Source: an uncultured Candidatus Planktophila sp. (GTDB lineage: Bacteria > Actinomycetota > Actinomycetes > Nanopelagicales > Nanopelagicaceae). From it: a DNA stretch of 24,976 nt. The stretch is taken from positions 1 to 24,976 of the forward strand of contig CALEZA010000095.1 of assembly GCA_937927965.1 (NCBI GenBank), written 5' to 3'. Position 1 is the first letter of the stretch; every line of letters starts with the position of its first letter. Under the pieces are notes generated by a model that was not told the DNA's origin, did no database searches, and was given only the letters and a program-made list of their open reading frames with translations. Below are positions 7,056 through 15,147 of this stretch, one piece after another. Made by a program: the position numbers and the translations under genes.

Positions 7056-7405
7056 GCCTTCACCTTGATCCATCTGCGAGAGAGGGGAAGTGCAATTGCG
7101 ACTGCGACAAGGGATGCCAGAACATTGAGTAGGAGATAAGTAAATCCAGCTCCACTCTCTCGCATCACTTCAAATGTGACTCCGCTAAAGGTGGTTAGGC
7201 CACCGCAATAGCCTGGAATCAGGAACCAACGAAGCTCTGTGATGCCTCTGCGTTCCATGAGTACGAGTAGATGAGCAGCTAGACCTGCGCCCACAATATT
7301 GGCGATGAGATTTCCTTCAGCGCTATCGGGGAGCCAGAGACCAAGCAGAAAGCGAGAGAGGGAGCCTAAGACTCCCCCTGCGCTAACAAGTAGTACCGCT
7401 TTCAG
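7052..7405 (-). CDS. crcB: Fluoride exporter CrcB/Fluc, first subunit, apparently starting at CTG
   Basis: A Fluc homologue read as 117 residues. The first ordinary start codon in frame is GTG at 7294, but that would give only 80 aa and remove helix 1. Homologous sequence continues upstream: SAGGVLGSLSRF matches the Fluc N-terminal GGxxGAxxR signature and GNLIANIVGAG matches GxxxxNxxG. The upstream in-frame stretch contains no ATG, GTG or TTG. A CTG at 7403-7405 overlaps the preceding gene's TGA as CTGA, mirroring the ATGA used by the next crcB. The conserved GYCGGLTTFSG segment lies at 65-75. Gene identity is secure; the CTG start is inferred. Other near-cognate starts (for example ATT/ATC) or an assembly error are alternatives. 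The pair likely forms a heterodimer. Confidence 0.85.
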   Translation of the reverse strand: MKAVLLVSAGGVLGSLSRFLLGLWLPDSAEGNLIANIVGAGLAAHLLVLMERRGITELRWFLIPGYCGGLTTFSGVTFEVMRESGAGFTYLLLNVLASLVAVAIALPLSRRWIKVKA

Positions 7406-7752
7406 CGCAGAACCGGCTTCTGCAGCGTCTTTACGATTGTTGTAATCGCACTAATGATCAAAGATGCAAAGAGCGCTGACCAAAAGCCAGTGATATCTAA
7501 CTTATCTGACCAGCGTGCTGTAAGAGAGAGCATTGCTGCGTTGACTACAAAGAGGAAGAGTCCGAATGTGACTATGGAAACTGGAAAGGTTAATACCTTA
7601 ATTAAAGATCCAAAGATTGAATTAATTAATCCGAAGAGCAGAGCCACCCAGAAGTAGGTTGTAAAACCGCCATTAACTGTAATTCCAGGAACGGCGAGAG
7701 TTGCAATCCACATTGCAAAGGCGAGAACTGCCCAACGGATAATCAACTTCAT
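7402..7752 (-). CDS. PF04020 family four-TM membrane protein ('phage holin family', YvlD-like)
   Basis: A 116-residue protein with about four hydrophobic helices (roughly 5-22, 30-52, 56-75 and 88-108), matching the widespread chromosomal PF04020 family (Phage_holin_4_2 / YvlD). The family is named for resemblance to holins, but most members are housekeeping membrane proteins of unknown role; nothing here indicates a prophage. Family-like features are the GITVNGGFTTYFWVALLFGLIN region and FPVSIVTFGLFLFVVNAAML around 57-76. It starts 5 nt after the sdhB stop and its TGA overlaps the probable CTG start of crcB, so it lies in the sdh-crcB operon. I see no SD before it. Confidence 0.85.
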   Translation of the reverse strand: MKLIIRWAVLAFAMWIATLAVPGITVNGGFTTYFWVALLFGLINSIFGSLIKVLTFPVSIVTFGLFLFVVNAAMLSLTARWSDKLDITGFWSALFASLIISAITTIVKTLQKPVLR

Positions 7753-7757
7753 TGAAA

Positions 7758-8516
7758 TTAATCTCTCTTTTCGCGGCGAAGCAATCCACTGAACATGCGA
7801 GCTGGATCGTATTTAATATCAACAACGCGCTCCTTCATAGGAATGATTGCGTTATCTGTAATACGAATATGCTCAGGACATACTTCAGTACAGCACTTAG
7901 TGATGTTACACATTCCTAAGCCGTGCTCTTCTTGAGCGGTGCGCTTACGATTCTTGAGTCGATCCAGTGGGTGCATATCGAGCTCTGCGATTCTGATAAA
8001 GAAGCGAGGACCCGCAAATGACTTCTTATTCTCTTCGTGATCGCGAATCACATGGCATGTGTTCTGACAGAGGAAGCACTCGATGCACTTACGGAACTCT
8101 TGTGAGCGCTCCACATCGATCTGCTCCATGCGAGCCTCTCCTGGGCCAAGCTCTGCTGGATGCTCATATGCAGGGATTTCCATCGCCTTCTTGTAGTTGA
8201 AGGAGACATCTGTGACGAGGTCCTTGATGATTGGGAATGCACGAAGTGGTGTGACGGTGATGGTTTCATCCTCATCAAAGGAGGCAACCTGCGTCATACA
8301 AGCTAGGCGTGGCTTACCGTTGATCTCCATAGAGCAAGATCCGCACTTGCCAGCTTTACAGTTCCAGCGAACAGCGAGGTCACCCATTTGGGTTGCCTGA
8401 ACGCGGTGGATGACATCAAGGACTACTTCGCCCTCGTTCACATCAACAACAACATCCTTTAGGCCGCCATCTGTTGAATCACCGCGCCAAATACGAAGAT
8501 TAAGTTTGCGTGTCAT
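7758..8516 (-). CDS. sdhB: Succinate dehydrogenase iron-sulfur subunit (Sdh1-like)
   Basis: Iron-sulfur subunit of complex II (252 aa), carrying electrons from SdhA flavin to the membrane subunit. All cluster ligands are visible. [2Fe-2S]: C53, C58, C61 and C73. The first C-x2-C-x2-C-x3-C block: C144, C147, C150 and C154. The second block: C203, C208, C209 and C213. Together these form the [4Fe-4S] and [3Fe-4S] sites. The sequence and gene order C-A-B resemble mycobacterial Sdh1 (Rv0249c-Rv0247c) rather than the four-subunit Sdh2. The ATG overlaps the sdhA TAA by one base and is preceded by a full-consensus ribosome binding site inside the sdhA 3' end, presumably to keep SdhB stoichiometric with SdhA. 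Confidence 0.95.
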   Translation of the reverse strand: MTRKLNLRIWRGDSTDGGLKDVVVDVNEGEVVLDVIHRVQATQMGDLAVRWNCKAGKCGSCSMEINGKPRLACMTQVASFDEDETITVTPLRAFPIIKDLVTDVSFNYKKAMEIPAYEHPAELGPGEARMEQIDVERSQEFRKCIECFLCQNTCHVIRDHEENKKSFAGPRFFIRIAELDMHPLDRLKNRKRTAQEEHGLGMCNITKCCTEVCPEHIRITDNAIIPMKERVVDIKYDPARMFSGLLRREKRD

Positions 8517-10402
8517 TAGTTGGCACCTCCTTTCGCAATTTCTTCCGGTGTCATGTATTTCTCCAACTCATGAACATCAAAGAGATCAAAGAGCTCTTTT
8601 GGTAGAGGTGGAAGAGGTTTTGGCGTGACAACAACTTCGCTGCCGTTATAGCTAGCGATGTGGTTGACCTGACGCCATGTGTTGCTCATTCCTGGGAAGT
8701 CATCGCGAGTGTGACCACCGCGAGATTCTTCACGCAAGATTGCTGACTTTGCAGTTGATTCTGCAACAAGCAACATATTGTCGAGATCGAATGCAAGGTG
8801 GAAGCCAGGGTTGAATTTGCGATCTCCTGCAACTGAAACCTTCAAGCTGCGCTTGCGAATATCTGCAATCTTCTCAATTGCTTCCTTGAGCTCTGAACCT
8901 GTGCGGATAATTCCGACAAGGTTGTGAGCGACTTCTTGAAGCTCTTGGTGGAGTGAGTATGCATTCTCGCCACCCTCGTGAGTAAATGGAGCTTGAATGC
9001 GTCCTGCAGCAGCTTGAACAGTTGCATCAGAAACTGGATTTGCACCATTGCTCTTCACATATTCAGCTGCGCCCATTCCTGCGCGACGACCGAATACGAG
9101 AAGGTCTGAGAGGGAGTTTCCACCCAAACGGTTAGATCCATGCATTCCGCCTGCAACTTCACCTGCTGCAAAGAGTCCTGGAACTCCAATTGCAGCTGCT
9201 GTGTCAGGCTCAACATCAACGCCACCCATCACATAGTGGCAAGTTGGACCAACCTCCATAGGCTCCTTCGTAATATCCACGCCGGCTAGCTCATAGAACT
9301 GGTGCCACATAGATGGAAGGCGCTTTTTAATCACTTCAGCTGATAGTCGCTTGGAGACATCAAGGAAGACTCCGCCATGTTCTGTTCCACGACCTGCCTT
9401 AACCTCTGCATTGATAGCACGAGCAACTTCATCACGAGGCAATAGTTCAGGAGGACGACGGTTGTTATCTTGATCTGTATACCAACGATCTGCTTCTTCT
9501 TCAGTCGTTGCATACTTATCTTTAAATACTTCAGGGATGTAATTGAACATGAATCGCTCACCCTTATTGTTGGTGAGCACTCCACCTTCACCGCGAACAG
9601 ATTCTGTTACAAGAATTCCTCGCACTGATGGTGGCCATACCATTCCTGTTGGGTGGAATTGCAAGAACTCCATATCCTTCAAGCTTGCTCCTGCTTTGAG
9701 AGCTAGAGCATGGCCATCGCCTGTGCCCTCCCAAGAGTTGGAAGTGATCTTAAATGTCTTACCGACGCCACCAGTTGCAATAACAACTGCTGGTGCTTCG
9801 ATGAGGACCTCATCTCCATTCTCACGCCAATAACCATAGACCCCAGCAACCTTGCCGTTTTCTTTGAGAACTTCAGTGATAGTTAGCTCTGCAAATACCT
9901 TGAGCTTTGATTCTGCATCACCAAATTCACGAGCATCTTTCTGTTGGAGAGCAACAATCTTCTGCTGCATTGTGCGGATGAGTTCAAGACCAGTGCGGTC
10001 ACCCACATGTGCAAGGCGAGGATATTCATGTCCACCAAAGTTGCGCTGGGAAATCTTTCCTTCTGATGTGCGATCAAAGAGCGCGCCCCACATCTCAAGT
10101 TCCCAGATGCGATCTGGAGATTCTTTCGCGTGAAGTTCTGCCATGCGATAGTGGTTGAGGAACTTTCCTCCACGCATTGTGTCGCGGAAGTGAACCATCC
10201 AGTTATCGTTGCTATTGGCATTACCCATTGAGGCTGCTGCGCCACCTTCAGCCATCACTGTGTGAGCCTTGCCAAATAAGGACTTACAGACGATTGCAAC
10301 GCTGAGACCTGATTCGCGTGCCTCTACAGCAGCGCGGAGTCCAGCTCCACCTGCACCGACGATTACTACGTCGTACTTAAGTTTCTGAAGATTCTGTGCC
10401 AT
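8516..10402 (-). CDS. sdhA: Succinate dehydrogenase flavoprotein subunit (Sdh1-like)
   Basis: Catalytic FAD subunit (628 aa) that oxidises succinate to fumarate at the cytoplasmic face of the membrane. The N-terminal dinucleotide-binding motif is VVIVGAGGAGLRAA (12-25), and H47 in KAHTVMAEGG is the site for covalent FAD attachment. Substrate-site elements include FHPTG (H250) and the RGEGG loop starting at R270; a further arginine lies in LPRDEVARAI. The C-terminal helical domain ends near TPEEIAKGGAN. The gene lies between sdhC (20-nt gap) and sdhB (TAATG overlap). No Shine-Dalgarno site of good spacing precedes it. The Sdh1-like sdhC partner argues for a forward succinate:quinone oxidoreductase, most likely with menaquinone, but direction cannot be proven from sequence. 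Confidence 0.96.
   Translation of the reverse strand: MAQNLQKLKYDVVIVGAGGAGLRAAVEARESGLSVAIVCKSLFGKAHTVMAEGGAAASMGNANSNDNWMVHFRDTMRGGKFLNHYRMAELHAKESPDRIWELEMWGALFDRTSEGKISQRNFGGHEYPRLAHVGDRTGLELIRTMQQKIVALQQKDAREFGDAESKLKVFAELTITEVLKENGKVAGVYGYWRENGDEVLIEAPAVVIATGGVGKTFKITSNSWEGTGDGHALALKAGASLKDMEFLQFHPTGMVWPPSVRGILVTESVRGEGGVLTNNKGERFMFNYIPEVFKDKYATTEEEADRWYTDQDNNRRPPELLPRDEVARAINAEVKAGRGTEHGGVFLDVSKRLSAEVIKKRLPSMWHQFYELAGVDITKEPMEVGPTCHYVMGGVDVEPDTAAAIGVPGLFAAGEVAGGMHGSNRLGGNSLSDLLVFGRRAGMGAAEYVKSNGANPVSDATVQAAAGRIQAPFTHEGGENAYSLHQELQEVAHNLVGIIRTGSELKEAIEKIADIRKRSLKVSVAGDRKFNPGFHLAFDLDNMLLVAESTAKSAILREESRGGHTRDDFPGMSNTWRQVNHIASYNGSEVVVTPKPLPPLPKELFDLFDVHELEKYMTPEEIAKGGAN
8526..8531 (-). 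promoter_or_regulatory. Consensus Shine-Dalgarno site for sdhB
   Basis: AGGAGG (in AAAGGAGGT) on the minus strand, 9 nt before the sdhB ATG and within the last codons of sdhA. It shows that this genome uses strong SD-led initiation as well as the leaderless arrangement seen elsewhere in the window. Confidence 0.85.
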
Positions 10403-10422
10403 GTAAATAGATCCCTATCCGC

Positions 10423-11223
10423 TTAGAAGAAGTAGAAGTTTGTCCAGGCGCCAGATGCAACTTGGCGAACATAGAAATCAGCAAACCAAACGCCTGCGAG
10501 AGAGACCCACGCAAACTGCTGGTGATAGTGATTGAGCACAGAAATCTTTGTCCAGAGCTTGTAGCGAACTGGGTGCTTAGAGAAGTGCTTTAAACGACCA
10601 CCGATTGTGTGGCGGCATGTGTGACATGACAATGAATACAACCAAAGGAGTGTTGCATTGAGTGTGAGAACGAGAGTTCCAACGCTCATATGACCCCACT
10701 CACCGTGGTGATCTTTAAATGCAATCACAGCATCAATGGTGAGGAGAACATTGAAGACAAGTCCTGCATAGAAGAACCAACGGTGTGCATTTTGCATAAT
10801 AAGTGGTGCGCGAGTCTCACCTGTGTACTTCTCATGTGGTTCTGCAACAGCACATGCAGGTGGTGAGAGCCAGAATGAACGGTAGTAAGCCTTGCGGTAG
10901 TAGTAGCAAGTCATACGGAAGCCAAGAGGGAAGATCAAGATAAAGAGAGCTGGCGAAACAATCATTCCAAGGACTGTGATTGTTCCAAAGGGAGTGCCGA
11001 GCATTGTTGAACCATCCACACAGACTTCACCCAAACATGGTGAATAGAATGGTGAGATTAAAGGCTCAACAAAATAGTGAGCATTCTCAAATGCACGCCA
11101 AGTTGCATAGATAATGAATGAAATAAGAACAGCAAAGGTGATCAGCGGTTCAAGCCACCACTTATCTGTTCGTAATGTGCGCTCTGAAATCTTGGCGCGT
11201 GTTGGAGAAAATACTCCTGACAT
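10423..11223 (-). CDS. sdhC: Succinate dehydrogenase membrane subunit, mycobacterial Sdh1 / type F-like
   Basis: A 266-residue membrane subunit with about five to six hydrophobic segments (roughly 27-43, 80-102, 150-168, 180-198 and 236-252). Size and context (a single membrane subunit before SdhA-SdhB) match mycobacterial Sdh1 SdhC. That complex was reported by cryo-EM to carry a membrane-embedded Rieske-type [2Fe-2S] cluster in SdhC instead of relying on b hemes. Consistent cysteine/histidine clusters occur here: C124 and H130 (PPACAVAEPHE) and C200, H201, C203 and H205 (SLSCHTCRHTIGG). H232 and H234 lie in LNHYHQQF. Which of these bind a cluster cannot be settled by eye. A GGGGAG ribosome binding site precedes the ATG. 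This is the first gene of the operon. Confidence 0.85.
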   Translation of the reverse strand: MSGVFSPTRAKISERTLRTDKWWLEPLITFAVLISFIIYATWRAFENAHYFVEPLISPFYSPCLGEVCVDGSTMLGTPFGTITVLGMIVSPALFILIFPLGFRMTCYYYRKAYYRSFWLSPPACAVAEPHEKYTGETRAPLIMQNAHRWFFYAGLVFNVLLTIDAVIAFKDHHGEWGHMSVGTLVLTLNATLLWLYSLSCHTCRHTIGGRLKHFSKHPVRYKLWTKISVLNHYHQQFAWVSLAGVWFADFYVRQVASGAWTNFYFF

Positions 11224-11228
11224 TGCAA

Positions 11229-11234
11229 CTCCCC
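11229..11234 (-). promoter_or_regulatory. Ribosome binding site for sdhC; upstream leader
   Basis: GGGGAG on the minus strand, 5 nt before the sdhC ATG. The upstream region up to the tRNA-Ser gene is AT-rich around 11255-11275 (TATACC / TATTAAT-like strings) and probably holds the sdh promoter. I cannot choose one -10/-35 pair with confidence. Confidence 0.6.
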
Positions 11235-11354
11235 TTGATGGCCACCCAAGGCCTGCTAATTAATAGGTATAAGTGTGCGCTTATTGGGCCGAAGTATCTA
11301 GGCAGTCTCGCGCTTTCGCATTATGAAGTCAGCCACAGCTACCCCTGGAATGAG

Positions 11355-11387
11355 CGAAGCCCGCCCCAGTGCATGGGACGGGCTTCG
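11355..11387 (-). terminator. Stem-loop downstream of tRNA-Ser (possible terminator without U-tract)
   Basis: A 9-bp perfect stem, cgaagcccg (11355-11363) pairing with cgggcttcg (11379-11387). One mismatch follows, then a 4-bp inner stem ccca/tggg and a 5-nt loop. It lies just 3' of the tRNA-Ser gene and upstream of the sdh operon. No T-run follows on either strand, so it may act as an actinobacterial-type U-less terminator or a 3'-processing barrier. The function is inferred. Confidence 0.45.
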
Positions 11388-11395
11388 ACTTACCG

Positions 11396-11478
11396 CGGAG
11401 GACGTGGGATTTGAACCCACGAGGCTTTCACCTGCCGGTTTTCAAGACCGGTGCACTCGGCCGCTATGCGAGTCCTCC
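11396..11478 (-). tRNA. tRNA-Ser (anticodon UGA)
   Basis: A class II tRNA on the minus strand. The acceptor stem GGAGGAC (11472-11478) pairs with GTCCTCC (11397-11403), with discriminator G at 11396. The anticodon stem-loop is ACCGG-TCTTGAAA-ACCGG type with anticodon TGA, reading UCA codons. A long variable arm (around AGGTGAAAGCCT) and the T-arm GTGGG-TTCAAAT-CCCAC complete it. The 3' CCA is not encoded, so it must be added by a nucleotidyltransferase. It sits 43 nt beyond the HAD gene of the serS operon, an attractive but unproven association of a serine tRNA with seryl-tRNA synthetase. Confidence 0.95.
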
Positions 11479-11521
11479 GTGGGAGAGGCTACTAGAGAAT
11501 GTGGGGTTTTTGAAAATCGGC

Positions 11522-12337
11522 TTATGCGGGCAGATCAAGGAGGGCTTCGATAGCTATCGCCACTCCGTCTTCCTCACATGCCCCAGCAACACTCTTTGCA
11601 TATCGGGGACCATCTGGGTGGCCAGATGACATCGCATAGGAGCGACCACTCCATGCAAGCATTGAAAAGTCATTTGGGTTATCGCCGAAGGTGACGCAAT
11701 CGGCTGCATAGATTCCAAGGCGTGATGCCATCTCTGCCAGAGTCGACCCTTTAGAAACGCCAAGTGCAGAGATTTCAAGAAGTGAATCATCCGGGTTGGA
11801 GTGTGTGACCGTTACCAACCCTTCCAGTTCACGGGTTGCAATCTCAAGCATTTGATCGGATGAAAGATTCTGCTGTGAACAGCGTGCAAGCATTTTCAGT
11901 GCTGGTGCCTTAATCACATCTTCAATTGTGACAACACCAATATTGTCGAGTCCAACATCCCAACGAGGGATGTAAGCCTTTTCACGATGGAAGTAGAGAT
12001 GAGATTCAACAGCAAAAGAAACTTGAGGAATTGACTTGCGAAGGCGGTTAACAGTTTCCAACTGATCATCGACTTCAATAAGCCACTCTTCCAAAACTTT
12101 ATCTGCCATGAGGTCATAGAGCATCGCTCCATTACCGCAGATTGCATTTCCAAAACCAAAAGCTTCACGAATCTCTGGCATCCAACGAGGGGGTCTTCCT
12201 GTGACAAAGAAAATCTCAACGCCAAGATCGCGTGCTCTCTTAAATGCATTGATTGTGCGATCTGAAATCACTCCATCATGTGTAACGATGGTGCCATCGA
12301 GATCGGTTGCTATCAGCTTGGGGCGACGATTACTCAC
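11522..12337 (-). CDS. Cof-type HAD-IIB phosphatase
   Basis: A 271-residue cytosolic hydrolase of the HAD superfamily, Cof subfamily. Such enzymes dephosphorylate sugar phosphates or cofactors; the substrate is not deducible. The four motifs are present: D12 and D14 (TDLDGT), T46 (FVTGRPP), K196 (GVSKGSTL) and D219/D223 ([10 protein letters not shown]). A C2B cap lies between about 85 and 185. The start is GTG, overlapping the serS stop as GTGA, and it is probably coupled. A HAD phosphatase directly after serS is a recurrent actinobacterial arrangement, though a link to charging is not established. It ends 43 nt before the tRNA-Ser gene on the same strand. Confidence 0.9.
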   Translation of the reverse strand: MSNRRPKLIATDLDGTIVTHDGVISDRTINAFKRARDLGVEIFFVTGRPPRWMPEIREAFGFGNAICGNGAMLYDLMADKVLEEWLIEVDDQLETVNRLRKSIPQVSFAVESHLYFHREKAYIPRWDVGLDNIGVVTIEDVIKAPALKMLARCSQQNLSSDQMLEIATRELEGLVTVTHSNPDDSLLEISALGVSKGSTLAEMASRLGIYAADCVTFGDNPNDFSMLAWSGRSYAMSSGHPDGPRYAKSVAGACEEDGVAIAIEALLDLPA

Positions 12338-13602
12338 ACGAGCTCTAACTTAGTTCTGCCAAGAAATGGTTGCAGTGCTGCTGGAACATTGACTGATCCA
12401 TCTGCATTCTGATGATTCTCAAGAATTGCAACAATCATGCGTGGAATTGCCACAAGAGTGCCGTTAAGGGTTGCGATTGCCTTTGTGCCATCTGCATCCT
12501 TGTAACGGATATTGAGTCTGCGAGCCTGGAACTCAGTGCAGTTAGAAGTGCTTGTCACTTCACGATATGCGCCTTGTGTTGGAATCCATGCCTCAATATC
12601 AAATTTACGAGTAGCGCTGGAGCCAAGATCTCCTGATGCCACATCAATTACGCGGTATGGAATCTCCATTGCATTGAGGAAATCCTTCTCCCACTGGAGC
12701 AAGCGCTTATGTTCTTCTTTAGCATCTTCAGGCTTACAGAAGGAGAACATCTCCACCTTATCGAATTGGTGAACACGGATAATTCCACGAGTGTCTTTTC
12801 CATATGTGCCTGCTTCACGGCGGAAGCATGATGAATATCCTGCATAGCGCATCGGCAACTTGTCGCCAGGCAAAATCTCATCCATATGCATCGCTGCAAG
12901 TGGAACTTCAGAAGTTCCCACTAGATAGACATCGTCTTTCTCAATTCGATAAACATTCTCAGCGGCTTGTCCAAGAAATCCTGTTCCCTCCATGGCAGAT
13001 GGATTGACTAGCACTGGAGGAATTACAGGCGTGAAACCATTTTTGAGCGCACTTTGAATTGCGTAATTAACAAGTGCGAACTCAAGCATTGCTCCAGCGC
13101 CAGTGAGGTAGTAGGAGCGAGAGCCTGCAACCTTTGCACCGCGCTCTGTATCAATGGCGCCAAGTAGTTTTCCTAACTCAACATGATCGCGAGGTTCAAA
13201 ACCATCTTTAGCAAAATCTCGTGGAGTCCCCACATGTTCAATTGTGACGAAATCTTCTTCTCCGCCGATAGGAGCTTCAGTGTCGAGAAGGTTTGAAAGC
13301 TGCATCACAAGTTGCTTTGCCTGCTCTTCTACTTCAGCGCGCTTTGAATCGGCTGCCTTGACCTTATCTGCCAACTCTTTTGCATTCGCCAAAAGCGCTG
13401 TCTTCTCATCACCTTTTGCAGCTCCCACACTCTTTGAGAGCGTGTTCTGCTCTTGGCGGAGAGATTCAAACTCTGCAATAGCAGCACGCTTAATCTCATC
13501 GATTGCAAGAATCTGATCCACTAGTTCAACGCTCTCGCCGCGACCCTTTTGAGATTGGCGAACGACATCTGGGTTTTCTCGCAGGAACTTGATATCAATC
13601 AT
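12334..13602 (-). CDS. serS: Seryl-tRNA synthetase
   Basis: Class II synthetase (422 aa) attaching serine to tRNA-Ser. The N-terminal coiled-coil arm (about 30-105, with runs such as [16 protein letters not shown]) recognises the long variable arm of tRNA-Ser. The catalytic domain has [11 protein letters not shown], motif 2 ([18 protein letters not shown], with the following RVHQFDKVE) and motif 3 ([17 protein letters not shown]). The ATG overlaps the pheA stop as ATGA and its own stop overlaps the HAD gene start as GTGA. No independent promoter is visible, so expression depends on the GDPD/pheA promoters. The length is normal for a bacterial serS. Confidence 0.97.
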   Translation of the reverse strand: MIDIKFLRENPDVVRQSQKGRGESVELVDQILAIDEIKRAAIAEFESLRQEQNTLSKSVGAAKGDEKTALLANAKELADKVKAADSKRAEVEEQAKQLVMQLSNLLDTEAPIGGEEDFVTIEHVGTPRDFAKDGFEPRDHVELGKLLGAIDTERGAKVAGSRSYYLTGAGAMLEFALVNYAIQSALKNGFTPVIPPVLVNPSAMEGTGFLGQAAENVYRIEKDDVYLVGTSEVPLAAMHMDEILPGDKLPMRYAGYSSCFRREAGTYGKDTRGIIRVHQFDKVEMFSFCKPEDAKEEHKRLLQWEKDFLNAMEIPYRVIDVASGDLGSSATRKFDIEAWIPTQGAYREVTSTSNCTEFQARRLNIRYKDADGTKAIATLNGTLVAIPRMIVAILENHQNADGSVNVPAALQPFLGRTKLELV

Positions 13603-14426
13603 GAACGCACCTCTCGTGGGTAAGAACCTAAGAATCTGATGTCATCGCAGATCTCACGGAGATCTTCCATCGACTTGGCAACTGCCTCATCATGGATATG
13701 GCCCTCAACATCAATAATGAAATGGTAGTGACCGAGTTCGCGTCCTGTTGGACGTGACTGGATAAAGGTGAGGTTCACGCCGTAATTGGCGAAAACAGTC
13801 AGGATTTCAAGGAGCGCTCCCGCGTGGTCAATATCGATATAAACCACAAGTGAGGTTCGGTCATGGCCAGTTGGTGCTGGAATAAAACCTGGCTTCTGGG
13901 CTGCGATAAAACGAGTGACTGCCACCTGATTATCGCCAATGTCTTCTGCAAGCACTGTAAGGCCAAAGTGCTCTGCAGCACTCGATGATGCAATCGCTGC
14001 ATCGAGTTCACCCTTTGCAACCAGTTCTGCAGCTGCTGATGTGGAGTTGGTGGCGATGATCTCTGCATGAGGATAGGTCTGAGAAAGATATGTGCGGCAC
14101 TGTGATTCAGCATGAGGGTGGGTACCAATTCGATTTACTGAAGTTGTTCCCTCTTTCACCATTAAATCAAAGGTGACAGGAAGAGTTACTTCCGCTGCAA
14201 TGGTGAGTGCTTCACCTGTAGCTAATTCATCAAGAGTTCGTGCAACAACACCCTCAACTGAGTTCTCAATCGGAACTAGAGCGTAATCAGCATCGCCGCT
14301 TCGAACAGCATCGAGAGCTGCTGTGACATTGATGTAAGGAATTCGATTATCAGAGCCGTTTGTGATCTTCTTCAACGCCGCTTCTGTAAAGGTCCCGACA
14401 GGACCGAGATAGGCGTATGTAGGCAT
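13599..14426 (-). CDS. pheA: Prephenate dehydratase (phenylalanine synthesis)
   Basis: Monofunctional enzyme (275 aa) converting prephenate to phenylpyruvate. The N-terminal PDT domain (1-180) contains [22 protein letters not shown] (52-61) and the catalytic T171-R172-F173. The C-terminal ACT domain (about 190-265) carries the phenylalanine-binding elements GALLEIL (203-209) and QSRP (223-226, ESRP in the classical form), so feedback inhibition by phenylalanine is expected. No chorismate mutase domain is fused. It lies 12 nt after the GDPD gene and is coupled to serS by ATGA. TATCCT with 6 nt before the ATG suggests a leaderless promoter inside the short gap. The cluster GDPD-pheA-serS resembles the mycobacterial Rv3842c-Rv3834c region with intervening genes lost. 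Confidence 0.96.
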   Translation of the reverse strand: MPTYAYLGPVGTFTEAALKKITNGSDNRIPYINVTAALDAVRSGDADYALVPIENSVEGVVARTLDELATGEALTIAAEVTLPVTFDLMVKEGTTSVNRIGTHPHAESQCRTYLSQTYPHAEIIATNSTSAAAELVAKGELDAAIASSSAAEHFGLTVLAEDIGDNQVAVTRFIAAQKPGFIPAPTGHDRTSLVVYIDIDHAGALLEILTVFANYGVNLTFIQSRPTGRELGHYHFIIDVEGHIHDEAVAKSMEDLREICDDIRFLGSYPREVRS

Positions 14427-14432
14427 TGGCTA

Positions 14433-14438
14433 AGGATA
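14433..14438 (-). promoter_or_regulatory. Candidate leaderless -10 box for pheA
   Basis: TATCCT on the minus strand followed by 6 nt (tagcca) and the pheA ATG. It is identical in hexamer and spacing to the box before mshA. It lies entirely within the 12-nt gap after the GDPD stop. Confidence 0.5.
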
Positions 14439-15125
14439 CTAAAGGAATGAGCGGGCTTGCGACGGCGTATTTGTAATCACTATATCCACGCCTAAATCTC
14501 TACATAGTTCAACATCTGCTTGGCTATCAACAGTCCAAACAGCCACTTTCTTGCCAAGAGATCTCGCCTTGGCGACTAGCTCATTCTTATCCCGCATTAC
14601 TGTGATTCCTGGTGCAAGTGTTTTCGCTGATGAGTAGCGTGCTTGAAACCATCGTGTTCTCTCTGAAATGAGAAAAGTGGTCGGAATCTCAGAATTAATG
14701 CGGCGAAGTTTTTCCACTGCGCTCCAACTAAATGACATCACTGAGACAGGAATTTTCTTCAACACCTTTCGATCTCTCAGAGTGTGAGCCACTACTTCTT
14801 CAATTGCATTTGCTGAGATGACTGGGTGCTTTGTTTCTAGTAACACTCCCTTTGAACTTTCCAGTGCTATATCGAGAAAATCATTGAGTGTGAGAATTTG
14901 CGGATAGGCGCGAGAGATCTCATTAAAAGTCATCTCTGCTATCAGGCCATTATTTCCTGCCCTCTCCAACATTGATGCGTTATGCCAGAGAACTGGGATG
15001 CCATCTCTACTTAAACGAAGGTCACACTCAAATCCATCTGCGCCCTGCTCAATTGCAGCGCGATATGCAGCCTCAGTCAGCTCTGGATACTCAGCAGAGG
15101 CTCCTCGGTGTGCATAGATCAGCAT
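14439..15125 (-). CDS. Glycerophosphodiester phosphodiesterase family protein (GDPD)
   Basis: A 228-residue cytosolic TIM-barrel phosphodiesterase, expected to split glycerophosphodiesters into glycerol-3-phosphate and an alcohol. Catalytic/metal elements are H6-R7 (AHRGAS), E33 and D35 (FECDLRLSRDG), and H48 (VLWHN). Two positions deviate from the common motif: PELT instead of PENT (15-17) and HN instead of HD (48-49). Mycobacterial GlpQ1 also departs from PENT, so activity is not excluded. There is no signal peptide, so it acts on internal lipid-turnover products. It is the first gene of the leftward pheA-serS operon. Its ATG is separated by 34 bp from the divergent pstP ATG, and TACCCT lies 7 nt before it. 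Confidence 0.88.
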   Translation of the reverse strand: MLIYAHRGASAEYPELTEAAYRAAIEQGADGFECDLRLSRDGIPVLWHNASMLERAGNNGLIAEMTFNEISRAYPQILTLNDFLDIALESSKGVLLETKHPVISANAIEEVVAHTLRDRKVLKKIPVSVMSFSWSAVEKLRRINSEIPTTFLISERTRWFQARYSSAKTLAPGITVMRDKNELVAKARSLGKKVAVWTVDSQADVELCRDLGVDIVITNTPSQARSFL

Positions 15126-15132
15126 GTCAATG

Positions 15133-15138
15133 AGGGTA
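15133..15138 (-). promoter_or_regulatory. Candidate leaderless -10 box for the GDPD gene
   Basis: TACCCT on the minus strand, 7 nt (cattgac) before the ATG. It lies inside the 34-bp space between the divergent GDPD and pstP starts. A 17-nt-spaced -35 would overlap the pstP start codon. Confidence 0.5.
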
Positions 15139-15147
15139 GCAAACCAT

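Noticed and set aside
7295..7405. crcB truncated by mutation (pseudogene)
   Set aside because: The frame stays open with family-conserved residues up to a CTGA overlap, so loss of function is less likely than non-canonical initiation, though not excluded.
7402..7752. Prophage remnant suggested by the 'phage holin' family name
   Set aside because: PF04020 proteins are ordinary chromosomal membrane proteins; no endolysin, integrase or phage structural genes are present.
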